Assembly: GCA_002319955.1 (NCBI GenBank)
Contig: DCJS01000038.1
Span: 9,630 to 71,553, forward strand
Length of the DNA stretch: 61,924 nucleotides
Origin: Flavobacteriales bacterium UBA1694
GTDB taxonomy: Bacteria > Bacteroidota > Bacteroidia > Flavobacteriales > Weeksellaceae
Direction of reading: 5' to 3'
Made by a program: the position numbers and the translations under genes. Position 1 is the stretch's first letter; each line of letters begins with the position of its first letter. This document shows, piece after piece, positions 8,928-17,557 of this stretch. The notes beneath the pieces were generated by a model, which had not been told where the DNA came from, searched no databases, and worked only from the letters and a program-made list of their open reading frames with translations.

Positions 8928-9635
8928 TTAATTAATTAAGGGTTTTTGATTGACCTCTACCGAAGAAGCCTTCTTAAAGGTGGTTACCGGCTTATTGTAA
9001 TACAGCAGTCGGGTTGTATTCTCAACCGTTCCTTTCAAGGTATCCACCGCCTGGACCTCCACGTACGGGCCATTTTTAGCCTCCAATTTTAGGGTTCCTA
9101 CAGCCCAATAAGGGGCTATGAGATGCGCCGTATCTTGCATTTTTATCTCGGCCTTTTTCGAGGCGCCTGAAAAATTAGCGCGCGCTAAGCCGCTCATTTC
9201 AAGAGTGGTAAGGGCCGTCTCCACCGCGCCAATAAATTTGGCCTCATCTTTTAATTTTAAATTTAGCGATTCGCCGCTGATAGCGCCCGAAATAGAAAGC
9301 TCTACCTGATCCCCTACCTCGATTTGCCTAGGCACCGAGGGGGAAAAGACCGTTACGTTATAAAAGTCCGCACCCTGAGTCTCGCGCTTTTCTGAAATGG
9401 AGAGCGTTTGTCCACTCTGCTTTATGGCTAAATTTTTTATAAAGTTGCCATAGGTTTCAATAAAGACCTGCGAGGTGTTATTTTGCACATAAAAAACGCG
9501 GAATTTCCCATTTAGTTCCAACGTTTGGAACCCTTCAATTGGAACCTCCTTGGTCTCTAAATCCCCTTTTGGACTAATCGGTCCACAAGCCCCTAGGATT
9601 AAAACGAAACAAATATAAAGTGGAATTGTTTTCAT
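8928..9635 (-). CDS. DUF2807 (GIN domain) lipoprotein
   Basis: A 235-residue lipoprotein: signal peptide with lipobox LILGAC (Cys17), then repetitive beta-strand segments (GFQTLELNGKFRVFY, IEVGDQVELSISGAISG, LTTLEMSGLARANFSG) of the kind described as DUF2807 or auto-transporter adhesin head-like GIN domain. Function unknown; a parallel-beta surface or periplasmic protein is likely. Its ATG overlaps the stop of the upstream glycosyltransferase by one base (TAATG), pointing to translational coupling. Confidence 0.85.
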   Translation of the reverse strand: MKTIPLYICFVLILGACGPISPKGDLETKEVPIEGFQTLELNGKFRVFYVQNNTSQVFIETYGNFIKNLAIKQSGQTLSISEKRETQGADFYNVTVFSPSVPRQIEVGDQVELSISGAISGESLNLKLKDEAKFIGAVETALTTLEMSGLARANFSGASKKAEIKMQDTAHLIAPYWAVGTLKLEAKNGPYVEVQAVDTLKGTVENTTRLLYYNKPVTTFKKASSVEVNQKPLIN

Positions 9636-10585
9636 TATATCACGTCTTCAATATGGTAATTCTTCTGGTCGCGGTTGGTGCGTATTAAAAGTTCGCCTAA
9701 AAAGCCTCCGATAAAAAGAAGCGTTCCTAAAACCATCATAGTAAGGGAAATGTAGAACCAAGGATTCTGAGCAATTAGGCTTCCGTACACACCCTTAGAG
9801 ACATCGATTAGTTTGGAAATCCCTAAACCTAAGGCCGAGAGCAGTCCTACGAGGAACATAACGGTGCCTAAGGCGCCAAAGAAATGCATTGGTCGCGCGC
9901 CAAAACGGCTCATAAACCAAAGGGTGATTAAATCCAAAAAACCCCGAATAAAACGCTCTGTACCAAATTTAGAAACCCCATAAGGTCTGGCCTGATGCTG
10001 AACCGGTTTTTCTGTGATGTTTCTAAAGCCTGCATTGGCTGCTAGAACGGGAATATAGCGGTGCATGTCGCCATGCACATCAATGGTTTTCACCACCTTT
10101 TTGCGGTAGGCCTTTAGGCCACAGTTAAAATCATGAAGCTCTACCCCCGACACTTTTCGTGCGGCGGCATTAAAGAGTTTTGAAGGAAGATTCTTAGTCA
10201 TCACGTTGTCAAAACGCTTTTTCTTCCATCCTGAAACTAGGTCATAGCCTCCGTCTAAAAGCATATGGTAAAGTTCAGGAATCTCCTCAGGAAAATCTTG
10301 TAAGTCCGCATCCATGGTAATTACCACATCGCCCTGTACGCGCTCAAATGCGGCATGAAGCGCTTGGGATTTCCCGTAATTCTTGGCAAATCGAATCCCA
10401 TGAACTTGAGGATGTTGAATTTTTAGATTTTCAATAATGCTCCACGACAAATCGGTGCTACCATCGTCCACAAACCACAGCTCATAGCTTAGATTCTGCT
10501 GGCGGCAGACGGTATCAATTCGTGTGAAGAGCTGCTCTAGGGAGTCTTCTTCGTTCAGCAGTGGAATAACTAGTGAGAGGTTCAA
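9635..10585 (-). CDS. Membrane-anchored glycosyltransferase family 2 (polyprenyl-phosphate type)
   Basis: A 316-residue GT2 enzyme of the DPM1/GtrB/ArnC type, which transfers a sugar from a nucleotide donor to a polyprenyl phosphate. It begins LSLVIPLLNEEDSLEQL, has WFVDDGSTD and the DADLQDFPEEIPEL metal motif, and ends with two membrane segments (about residues 235-257 and 275-297), typical for this group. It sits between a DUF4199 gene and the DUF2807 gene in one minus-strand run; DUF4199-GT2 pairs are common in flavobacteria. Confidence 0.92.
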   Translation of the reverse strand: MNLSLVIPLLNEEDSLEQLFTRIDTVCRQQNLSYELWFVDDGSTDLSWSIIENLKIQHPQVHGIRFAKNYGKSQALHAAFERVQGDVVITMDADLQDFPEEIPELYHMLLDGGYDLVSGWKKKRFDNVMTKNLPSKLFNAAARKVSGVELHDFNCGLKAYRKKVVKTIDVHGDMHRYIPVLAANAGFRNITEKPVQHQARPYGVSKFGTERFIRGFLDLITLWFMSRFGARPMHFFGALGTVMFLVGLLSALGLGISKLIDVSKGVYGSLIAQNPWFYISLTMMVLGTLLFIGGFLGELLIRTNRDQKNYHIEDVI

Positions 10586-10638
10586 AGGGCGTATTTTTTT
10601 AATTCAACTTTGGTTTTGTAGCACATCCTTACGCAAAT

Positions 10639-11220
10639 TTACGCATAAGTTCTCGTTCTGAAAAAGGATCCAAAAAATAAGGAAAAAAGTAAAAAGAACG
10701 CACTGTAGCCCGCGAAAACATACGCGAAATACTTCATAGAAAACATATCCTCTCCCACTTGGCGTTTCATTTCAATACGCTCAAGGCCTTGAGCGTACTT
10801 GGTTTCAATGTCTTTCATTTCCTCGCTATCCGGTTTAAAAACATTTTTTCCTTTAGTATACTCTTCAGTTAATGAGCGCTCAAAACTCTCAATGTATTGG
10901 TAGTTTAAAAGGTCTTTACTTGAAGAGTCTCCATAGTTTAAGTAAGCGAAAATAGAGAAAAGCGAAAGACCGCCCCCCACAAACATGGGTATAAAAGCCC
11001 GTCCATAGGCTTCTCTAAAGCTGACTGTTTTCGAGTTTTTCACAAAGGTCGTAACAGAAAAAAAGGCGCCTAGGGCAAAAACAAAAGGCATAAAAAACGC
11101 ATTCAGCGTAATGGAGGTCCGGTAATAGTCGACATCTCTGAAAAAAATATTTGTAATGAAAAAGGCGATCATCACAATGATAAATAGCATAAGGCCAGTG
11201 GTATAAACGTTTTTAAACAT
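10639..11220 (-). CDS. DUF4199 membrane protein
   Basis: A 193-residue membrane protein: predicted helices at about 9-26, 40-60, 77-95 and 165-187, with a charged, probably helical stretch (about 105-155) before the last helix. This layout and the upstream position to a GT2 gene match DUF4199 proteins of Bacteroidota. No function is known; partnership with the glycosyltransferase is inferred from position only. Confidence 0.8.
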   Translation of the reverse strand: MFKNVYTTGLMLFIIVMIAFFITNIFFRDVDYYRTSITLNAFFMPFVFALGAFFSVTTFVKNSKTVSFREAYGRAFIPMFVGGGLSLFSIFAYLNYGDSSSKDLLNYQYIESFERSLTEEYTKGKNVFKPDSEEMKDIETKYAQGLERIEMKRQVGEDMFSMKYFAYVFAGYSAFFLLFSLFFGSFFRTRTYA

Positions 11221-11261
11221 ATGGTTTGAATAAGAATTGATTAATAATTTCTATTAGGAAT

Positions 11262-11291
11262 TTTGAAGTTTGAAAAATTGCCTTATCTTTG
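11262..11291 (+). promoter_or_regulatory. Promoter of SRP RNA
   Basis: TTTG at 11262-11265, 18-base spacer, TATCTTTG at 11284-11291. The RNA would begin at the GG at 11297, six bases beyond the -7 box. Confidence 0.75.
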
Positions 11292-11296
11292 CATTC

Positions 11297-11397
11297 GGCA
11301 AGTCCTACACAACCAGCTCCTGAGAATCCTCCAGGGCGGGAACGCAGCAAAGGTAATTGGTTGTAGCGGTGTGATGTAGATCGCTTGCCGTTTTTTT
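11297..11397 (+). ncRNA. ffs: Signal recognition particle RNA (4.5S-like, small bacterial type)
   Basis: The conserved SRP apical domain is visible: 5' CAGG, stem GCG, GGAA tetraloop, stem CGC, then AGCA (about 11331-11350), the same symmetric-loop arrangement as the Ffh-binding site of E. coli 4.5S RNA. The ends pair (GGCAAG 11297-11302 with CTTGCC 11384-11389) and a run of T at 11391-11397 follows, acting as terminator. Length about 95-100 nt. The RNA works with Ffh in cotranslational targeting of membrane proteins. The convergent MBL-fold gene stops only 5 bp beyond. Confidence 0.93.
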
Positions 11398-11401
11398 ATG
11401 C

Positions 11402-12082
11402 CTATACTTCAAATTCTTCCCCTAATTTAGGCAGTAACAATTCCACCTTTTTTTCTTTAAATTTCAAATGAGCCTGTTCATGGTCAATTTTGATGGGCTC
11501 AAATGTGTCGAAATGACACCCAATGACCCGACTTGTTTTTAAGAGCTCTGAGGCCGCAAAACTAGCTTTCGTGGCGCACATCGTGTAATGGGAGCCAATA
11601 GGCAGAATGGCTGCTGTAATGGCTCCAAACTCTAAAGGAAAAATAGCCATGTCGGCCATTACCCCTGTATCGCCCGCAAAGTATAAATTTTTGCCTTCGT
11701 AGCGAAACATATACCCACATGCCACGCCCCCGTAGGAGCCGTCTGGAAATGAGCTAGTGTGCTGCGCAGGCAGCATAGTAATTTTAAGAGCTCCTATCTT
11801 AGCCGATCCGCCAAGGTTAATATCGATTTGATTTATGCATTTGAAATGCGCGCACAGTTCAGGCTGCGCAATAAGTGTTGCCTCAGGATAAAAATCAAGC
11901 ACCTTTGAAACGTCTGCGATATGATCCTGGTGGGCATGGGTAAGAAGCACATAATCGATTCTTTGGTTCTCGAGCTTAAAGCCCGATTCACTTTCTTGAA
12001 AAGAATAGAAAGGATCGCTTAAAATGACTTTGTCCTCGAAGTGAAACAAAAAACAGTTCTGTCCTAAAAATTGTATTTTCAT
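11402..12082 (-). CDS. MBL-fold metal-dependent hydrolase (UPF0173/UlaG-like)
   Basis: A 226-residue metallo-beta-lactamase-fold protein. The metal-binding motif THAHQDH is at residues 48-54, with later ligands in LPAQHTSS, FAGDTGVM and GCHFDTF. Length and the opening MKIQFLGQNCF fit the UPF0173 family of metal-dependent hydrolases; the substrate is unknown. It starts 56 bp upstream of menA in the same direction of transcription order (menA lies upstream), so it may be the last gene of a menB-menA unit. Confidence 0.9.
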   Translation of the reverse strand: MKIQFLGQNCFLFHFEDKVILSDPFYSFQESESGFKLENQRIDYVLLTHAHQDHIADVSKVLDFYPEATLIAQPELCAHFKCINQIDINLGGSAKIGALKITMLPAQHTSSFPDGSYGGVACGYMFRYEGKNLYFAGDTGVMADMAIFPLEFGAITAAILPIGSHYTMCATKASFAASELLKTSRVIGCHFDTFEPIKIDHEQAHLKFKEKKVELLLPKLGEEFEV

Positions 12083-12138
12083 ATAATGAAGGTTGCTTTC
12101 AGCCCTTCTAGGTCCTTTGAGATCTAGCAGGGCGGCTG

Positions 12139-13071
12139 TTAATTAAAAAAGGTAAGCCCTGCCGCAAGTAAGATACTTACAGTTAGGGTCTGAATTCCGA
12201 GTTGCTTTAAAAAGGGATCAAGCTCCTGGGGCGATTTTGTTTGCAGAATCCGTCGGCGTAAGGCGGCCATTGGAAAGAGCATAATCATCACGATAAAGGC
12301 GTAGTAATTTCCTTTCTCATGAAATTGATTTACCATCAAAAACACCAAAATTAAGATAATCGGTAACTGCAACAGCACCATCTGGTAAACCATCGCGTAG
12401 CGGTAGCCTATTTTCTGGGCAAATGTTTTTTTCCCCGAGGCGATATCGCTCTCAAAGTCCCGCATATTATTCAAATTTAACACCCCTGTTGCTAATAGCC
12501 CAATGGCTGCAGCTGGAAGCAGCACATCGTAGTCGAAGGTTTTGGTGAACAGAAAATAACTGCCACACACGGCCACAAGGCCAAAGAATAGAAAGACCAT
12601 GAGATCTCCAAGGCCCAAGTACCCGTACGGCTTTTTGCCTACCGTATACCCAATAGCTGCGAGGATTGAAGCCACGCCTAGGGCAATAAAGGTGTAGAAT
12701 TCATTCGTTAGGCCGTAGCGGTAAAACGCTTGGTAAAGCAGCGCAAGGGTCGCAATTAGAGAGAGGGCGGCAAAAAGAATCACCGCATTTTTCATTTGCG
12801 CCGCACTAATTTTTCCAGAACTCACCGCTCTAGGCTCCGCACTACTTGAGCGCAGGGCGTCTGTGCCCTTAATGCCATCGCCATAATCGTTTGCGAAATT
12901 TGATAAAATTTGGTAAAGTAAGGTGACCAGTAGGGCCAGAATAAAAAGGCTCCAATCCCAAAACTCTCCCCGCTCCTCTAGGCGCCACTTGGCAATAAAC
13001 GAGCCCACGATAATTCCACTAACCGATAAAGGAAGTGTTCTTAAGCGCGCGGCTTTAATCCATTCTGTCAT
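12139..13071 (-). CDS. menA: 1,4-dihydroxy-2-naphthoate polyprenyltransferase
   Basis: Integral membrane UbiA-family enzyme that attaches the polyprenyl chain to DHNA, giving demethylmenaquinone. The 310-residue protein has about eight hydrophobic helices, the first aspartate-rich motif NDYGDGIKGTD and the second NMRDFESD, and the opening WIKAARLRTLPLSVSG typical of MenA. It lies 35 bp after menB, so menaquinone synthesis genes are grouped here; the rest of the pathway is outside the window. Confidence 0.96.
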   Translation of the reverse strand: MTEWIKAARLRTLPLSVSGIIVGSFIAKWRLEERGEFWDWSLFILALLVTLLYQILSNFANDYGDGIKGTDALRSSSAEPRAVSSGKISAAQMKNAVILFAALSLIATLALLYQAFYRYGLTNEFYTFIALGVASILAAIGYTVGKKPYGYLGLGDLMVFLFFGLVAVCGSYFLFTKTFDYDVLLPAAAIGLLATGVLNLNNMRDFESDIASGKKTFAQKIGYRYAMVYQMVLLQLPIILILVFLMVNQFHEKGNYYAFIVMIMLFPMAALRRRILQTKSPQELDPFLKQLGIQTLTVSILLAAGLTFFN

Positions 13072-13106
13072 TTTTATAATTTATGCTTAAACTCGTTTTT
13101 ATTTCT

Positions 13107-13943
13107 TTAGGAGATCCACTGATCGTCTCCAAATTCCGGTTTGCGTTTTTCTAAAAACGCGTTACGCCCCTCTTTCGCCTCCTCAGTCATGTAGGCTAAG
13201 CGAGTCGCTTCGCCTGCGAAGACCTGCTGCCCTACGAGTCCATCGTCGGTAAGGTTCATCGCAAACTTTAGCATGCGAATCGATAGCGGTGATTTCCCAA
13301 GGATTTCTTGTGCCCACTCATAGGCGACTACTTCGAGATCCTTATGAGCCACAACTTTATTAACCATCCCCATTTCAAAGGCTTCTTTTGCCGAGTAATT
13401 GCGGCCTAGGAAAAAGATTTCTCTTGCTTTCTTTTGACCGACCATTTTGGCTAAATAGGCCGAACCGTAGCCCCCATCAAAACTGGTTACATCGGCATCG
13501 GTTTGCTTAAAAATAGCGTGCTCTTCACTCGCTAGGGTAAGATCGCATACCACATGAAGCGAATGCCCACCACCCACAGCCCAGCCGTTTACCACGGCAA
13601 TGACTACTTTAGGCATAAAGCGAATCAAGCGTTGGACCTCTAGGATGTTAAGTCTGTGTCTTCCGTCCTCGCCTACATACCCTTTTTGGCCTCGTGCCTT
13701 TTGGTCTCCGCCACTGCAAAATGCATGGCCACCGTCCTTAGGACTTGGTCCTTCACCTGTGAGTAAAACCACGCCGATTGACGGGTCTTCAGAGGCATCA
13801 AAGAACGCCTCGTAAAGCTCTGAGGTTGTCTTAGGCCTAAACGCATTGCGGACCTCTGGTCGGTTAAACGCAATACGGGCCACGCCCCCACTTTTTTTAT
13901 AGGTAATATCTTCAAACTCTCTGACGGTTTTCCAATTGGTCAT
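13107..13943 (-). CDS. menB: 1,4-dihydroxy-2-naphthoyl-CoA synthase
   Basis: Crotonase-fold enzyme closing the second ring in menaquinone synthesis from O-succinylbenzoyl-CoA. The 278-residue protein shows FNRPEVRNAFRPKT, the FCSGGDQKARG oxyanion-hole segment, NGWAVGGGHSLH and the DVTSFDGGYGSAYLAK region that is specific for MenB. Normal length. It heads the menB-menA pair on the minus strand. Confidence 0.97.
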   Translation of the reverse strand: MTNWKTVREFEDITYKKSGGVARIAFNRPEVRNAFRPKTTSELYEAFFDASEDPSIGVVLLTGEGPSPKDGGHAFCSGGDQKARGQKGYVGEDGRHRLNILEVQRLIRFMPKVVIAVVNGWAVGGGHSLHVVCDLTLASEEHAIFKQTDADVTSFDGGYGSAYLAKMVGQKKAREIFFLGRNYSAKEAFEMGMVNKVVAHKDLEVVAYEWAQEILGKSPLSIRMLKFAMNLTDDGLVGQQVFAGEATRLAYMTEEAKEGRNAFLEKRKPEFGDDQWIS

Positions 13944-14021
13944 AACACAAAATTTTTGGTAAAAATAGGCAAAAGAAGACCAATTTAAAAGAAGAAATCA
14001 AGGCAAAGGCTTTCTAAAATC

Positions 14022-14054
14022 AAAAAAGCCTTTGAGCATCGCATCAAAGGCTTT
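14022..14054 (-). terminator. Intrinsic terminator after APC permease gene
   Basis: An 11-bp stem (14025-14035 with 14044-14054), eight-base loop, T-run on the minus strand. It separates the permease gene from menB. Confidence 0.8.
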
Positions 14055-14118
14055 AAGTTTAGACCGCGAGCTAGCGCATTGTGCGCGCTGCGCCTTGTTC
14101 TAAATAAAAGGTTTGCAT

Positions 14119-15537
14119 CTATTTTGAGCGCTTTCGAATTACGAAATAGTAGACCGGAAGACCCGCTAAAATAAGCAAAAAGCCTGGCCACGTGTATTGG
14201 GGCTTATAAAGGATTAATAAAATACAAAAAGCAGAGCCAATTAAAAGGTAAAGGAGTGGCGTTATTGGGTAAAGCCACGCTTTATAAGGGCGCTCAAGCG
14301 CTGGTTTTTTAAAGCGAAGGTAAATCACTCCAAAGACAGTGATCATGTAAAACAGCACAATGACAAAAGAGATCATATCGAGAAGGTCCCCGTACTGACC
14401 CGAGAGGGCAAGCACACTGGCCCAGGCACCTTGCATCCATAACGATTTTGCTGGAACCTCGAAGCGGTTGTTCTCTTGGGCTGATTTAAAAAACAGGCCG
14501 TCTTTCGCCATAGATTGGTACACCCGCGCTCCTGCAAGCACAAGGCCATTGATACAGCCAAAAGTAGAAACCATCACAAGGAGTGCCATCACGATGGTAC
14601 CGCCATTCCCAAGCATAACTTGAGCCACAGCCACGGCTGGCCTATTTTTATCGGCAAAGGCCATCGCATCGCGGTCTAGCGCGTTCAAGTAAACAAAATT
14701 GACAAGAAGGTAAAGAACCATCACCGCTGAGGTCCCAATAACCATCGAGCGCACCATATTGACTCGCGGGTTTTTCATTTCCCCAGACATAAAAGTAACA
14801 TTCTCCCAAGCCACCGAACTAAATACGGACCCAACCATAGCCGCTGCAATGGCGCCCATTAAGGCCATTCCATTAAGGGGCTGCCAACTCGTGGGTTTTA
14901 AATCGTTTCCAATCTGCTCTCCAAGGTTTTGAAACGCGCTCCACCCCATACTTAAGTTCTGTGTCCAGTACGACTCTTTAATAAGTAAGAATCCAAAAAC
15001 GATAATACCCAAAAGCGCTATGATTTTACAAGCTGTAAAGACATTTTGAAGGAGTTTCCCATTTTTAACCCCTCGGGTGTTAATGTAGGTAAGGAGTAAA
15101 ATAACCACGATAGCCAAGAGTTGCACGTAAGTAATACGAAAACTACCGCTTTGAAACAAGGGATCAGAATTATTAAGTGCCGGGATTAAATAGGCGGTAA
15201 ACTTTCCAAAAGCCATGGCCACGGCCGCAATCGTACCCGTTTGGATCACGGTAAAAAGGCCCCACCCGTATAAAAACCCAGTGCGTTTTCCAAAGGTTTC
15301 GGTCATATAGGTGTACTGCCCCCCTGCTTTAGGGAACATGGAGGATAGCTCCCCATAAGAAATTGCGCCCGCCACAGTCATCACCCCGGTTAGTACCCAG
15401 ACAACAATTAGCCAATAGCCAGACCCCAGATTCCGCATCATATCCGAACTAACGATAAAGATGCCGCTTCCGATCATCGAGCCCATGACGAGCATAATTC
15501 CATCCCAAAGACTGAGTTGTTTTTTCATAGTGTCCAT
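14119..15537 (-). CDS. APC superfamily amino acid permease
   Basis: Inner-membrane transporter of the amino acid-polyamine-organocation family with about 12 membrane helices. The first helix carries the family motif GSMIGSGIF, followed by GELSSMFPKAGGQYTYM, a hallmark of the APC family. From the ATG at 15537 it has 472 residues; a second ATG three codons later (15528) is equally possible, whereas more upstream starts lie in the promoter region. Substrate unknown. It is divergent from the DUF4920 gene and followed by its own terminator. Confidence 0.92.
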   Translation of the reverse strand: MDTMKKQLSLWDGIMLVMGSMIGSGIFIVSSDMMRNLGSGYWLIVVWVLTGVMTVAGAISYGELSSMFPKAGGQYTYMTETFGKRTGFLYGWGLFTVIQTGTIAAVAMAFGKFTAYLIPALNNSDPLFQSGSFRITYVQLLAIVVILLLTYINTRGVKNGKLLQNVFTACKIIALLGIIVFGFLLIKESYWTQNLSMGWSAFQNLGEQIGNDLKPTSWQPLNGMALMGAIAAAMVGSVFSSVAWENVTFMSGEMKNPRVNMVRSMVIGTSAVMVLYLLVNFVYLNALDRDAMAFADKNRPAVAVAQVMLGNGGTIVMALLVMVSTFGCINGLVLAGARVYQSMAKDGLFFKSAQENNRFEVPAKSLWMQGAWASVLALSGQYGDLLDMISFVIVLFYMITVFGVIYLRFKKPALERPYKAWLYPITPLLYLLIGSAFCILLILYKPQYTWPGFLLILAGLPVYYFVIRKRSK

Positions 15538-15599
15538 TTGAATAAGTAAATATATTAATTTATGCAAAAGATGCGGTGCGAACGTATCAAAAATTTAAC

Positions 15600-15607
15600 T
15601 ATTTTTG
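15600..15607 (+). promoter_or_regulatory. Promoter -7 box of DUF4920 gene
   Basis: TATTTTTG ends only seven bases before the ATG at 15615, so the transcript would be leaderless or nearly so. Confidence 0.5.
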
Positions 15608-15614
15608 TCAAATC

Positions 15615-16073
15615 ATGAATAATAGTAAAATAAAGATCAGCATTTTATTATTGGGCTTAAGCACCTTAGGGCTTGCTCAGGAAACGACAACTTCGGTTCA
15701 AAAAGATTCTATAGGGGCACTTAAGGGCAAAACCTTCGGTGAAAAACTTTCCCATTCGAGCTCTGGCGATTCCTTAGAATCGATCCATAAGGCGTTAAAC
15801 ACGAAGTCCTCGAGCACCACGGTGGCTTTAGAGGGTGAAGTGACCCAGGTCTGTGAAAACAGAGGGTGTTGGATCGTAATTAAAACACCTAAAAACGAGA
15901 AATTTCTTGTAGAGATGAAGGATTACGGCTTTTTTGTCCCAAAAGGCATTGAAGGAAAGCGTGTGGTTCTTGAAGGCATTGCTCAGGAAAAAGAGGCTAA
16001 AAAACAAACCGATTCCAAATCGAAATCAAAAGAAATTCGCATCATTGCAAGCGGCATCAAGGTTCTTGACTAG
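15615..16073 (+). CDS. DUF4920 secreted protein
   Basis: A 152-residue exported protein: signal peptide (ISILLLGLSTLGLAQ), low-complexity serine-rich stretch, then a small beta domain with GEVTQVCENRGCWIVIKT, FLVEMKDYGFFVPKGIEGKRVVLEG and IRIIASGIKVL. The cysteine pair and the overall pattern fit DUF4920, an OB-like domain common in Bacteroidota. Function unknown. The ATG at 15615 is chosen because the more upstream in-frame start lies before the predicted promoter box. A lysine/serine-rich tract (EKEAKKQTDSKSKSKE) precedes the last strand. Confidence 0.8.
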   Translation: MNNSKIKISILLLGLSTLGLAQETTTSVQKDSIGALKGKTFGEKLSHSSSGDSLESIHKALNTKSSSTTVALEGEVTQVCENRGCWIVIKTPKNEKFLVEMKDYGFFVPKGIEGKRVVLEGIAQEKEAKKQTDSKSKSKEIRIIASGIKVLD

Positions 16074-16097
16074 GGAATAGTAAGAAAATAGCCCCCT

Positions 16098-17204
16098 CTA
16101 AAGAATCTCAAAATCCATCGGTTCATCTAATTTTGGGTAAAGCCGCGCACTTTTATACCGCCTACCGGTACAGTCTATCTCCACCCAGCCCTTTCGAGCA
16201 CCGCAATCGCCAACTTCGACAACAATTGGAACAAAACTAATATCGGGGTTTTGCTCAAGTTTCTCTTCCTTGTACTGCACAGCCACATCTAACACACAGT
16301 CAAAATCGGTATTAAGCTTTACATTTCGATAGATGATATCGTAGTGGGACTCCTTATTTTCAGGAAGATCAAAATAGGCCTCGTAGCCTTCAGTACTTCC
16401 TTTTAGTTCTGCAATAAACTGTAGGGCATAATAAAGCGCAATAGTATAATACTTCCTAGTTTCCTTCCTTAGGTAATCTCCCTGAAAATGCCCGCCTTCA
16501 AAAAGAATGGTTGGCAGCCCCATCTTCATAAAATTATCCCCCGTGGAGCTTGGATAAAACGTATCGCTATAGCGCGCCACTTGATTGGGAATTAATCCCT
16601 GCAGGACTTTAGCGAGCTCTGCAATAACTGCCATGGCTTTCTTGCGCGTCGGGGTAAGGTCTTTATCCACATTCATGGCTGGAGCTAAGAAACTAAGAGT
16701 TGCTGGATTCACTCCGTCACTTGAAAAGAGCGTGCGCTGTTCATGGAGGTTTAACCCATAGTCGTAGTCTCCCGATTCTGCTATCTGGCGAAGGATAGGA
16801 AACTCTAAACTTGAGCAAAATAAATAATCGCGATTCAAATCAATTCCCAAGGCATTGCGTCTGGTCCAGAGTAAAGAGCCGTCTGGATTTAGCATCACAA
16901 GAAAATCCATGGTGATTTTAGAGAATAAGTCCTGGAAGAGCGTGGATAACGGTTCTAAAGAGTACAGCATATCCAAAAGCGCATGCGTTGAATTGCTCTC
17001 ATTTCCATGCATCTGCGACCACGCAAGCACCCTGGTCTTACCCGTGCCAATTGAAAGTTTGTAGAGGTTTCGTCCTTCATAAGACTGCCCGACGACTGAA
17101 ATCCATTCGCTGAGATTCTCTTGTAGGTATTTTTCTAGACTCTCAGGCGATATAAACCGATTTGGGAAGCTTGGGCAGGCGCGGTAGAACGATTCGAAAC
17201 TCAT
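16098..17204 (-). CDS. M14-family zinc carboxypeptidase-like protein
   Basis: A 368-residue metallopeptidase-fold protein of family M14. Zinc ligands appear as HGNES (His and Glu) and LNLHEQR (His); the substrate-binding arginine region is WTRRNALGIDLNRDY and the catalytic glutamate is in ILFEGGHFQGDY. No signal peptide is evident, so it may act in the cytoplasm on peptides or amidated compounds. The ATG at 17204 is used because the more upstream TTG lies within the promoter box. Confidence 0.87.
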   Translation of the reverse strand: MSFESFYRACPSFPNRFISPESLEKYLQENLSEWISVVGQSYEGRNLYKLSIGTGKTRVLAWSQMHGNESNSTHALLDMLYSLEPLSTLFQDLFSKITMDFLVMLNPDGSLLWTRRNALGIDLNRDYLFCSSLEFPILRQIAESGDYDYGLNLHEQRTLFSSDGVNPATLSFLAPAMNVDKDLTPTRKKAMAVIAELAKVLQGLIPNQVARYSDTFYPSSTGDNFMKMGLPTILFEGGHFQGDYLRKETRKYYTIALYYALQFIAELKGSTEGYEAYFDLPENKESHYDIIYRNVKLNTDFDCVLDVAVQYKEEKLEQNPDISFVPIVVEVGDCGARKGWVEIDCTGRRYKSARLYPKLDEPMDFEIL

Positions 17205-17225
17205 TTCAATATAATTTACAAAAAT

Positions 17226-17255
17226 CAAAAATAGATTTTTTTTACCTTATTCCAA
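17226..17255 (-). promoter_or_regulatory. Promoter of M14 peptidase gene
   Basis: TTG at 17253-17255, 19-base spacer, TATTTTTG at 17226-17233 on the minus strand; leader about 17 nt. Confidence 0.7.
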
Positions 17256-17532
17256 TGGTACACATTAGTAAATTCGTTAAACACCTTGAAATGCCAGAAT
17301 GTCTGTGGATAATTTTGTGGATTGAATTTAATTCAATTCACTACATTTAAAAAACATAAATTCAGGTACTTACTTAACCTATCTAAATTCAAAATTCAAC
17401 TTCACTTTAACTACATTAACTAACAAAAACTTCAATTTAGGAGTTATTAATTTAAACATGTCACTACTTTCAATCGGACGAGCTCTTGCAGTAATACACA
17501 ATTGTAAATTCTTATAAAACTTAGTTTTTCAT
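17256..17532. other. AT-rich intergenic region with 17-bp palindrome
   Basis: This stretch between divergent genes has no convincing gene; a 31-codon ORF at 17254-17350 has no family resemblance. It contains a DnaA-box 9-mer TGTGGATAA (17304-17312), a weaker TGTGGATTG (17316-17324) and a perfect palindrome ATTGAATT-T-AATTCAAT (17321-17337). The role is unknown; a regulator site is the simplest reading. Confidence 0.4.
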
Positions 17533-17540
17533 TATATTTG
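17533..17540 (+). promoter_or_regulatory. Promoter -7 box of TerC gene
   Basis: TATATTTG, 17 bases before the ATG. No clear -33 element at N19. Confidence 0.5.
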
Positions 17541-17557
17541 CCCCTATAAATAACTCT

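Noticed and set aside
13985..14191. A 68-codon minus-strand ORF between the APC permease and menB
   Set aside because: It overlaps the 3' end of the permease and the terminator hairpin; composition is that of a shadow frame.
17254..17350. A 31-codon ORF in the AT-rich region before the TerC gene
   Set aside because: No resemblance to a known family, no clear promoter placed for it, and the length is expected by chance.
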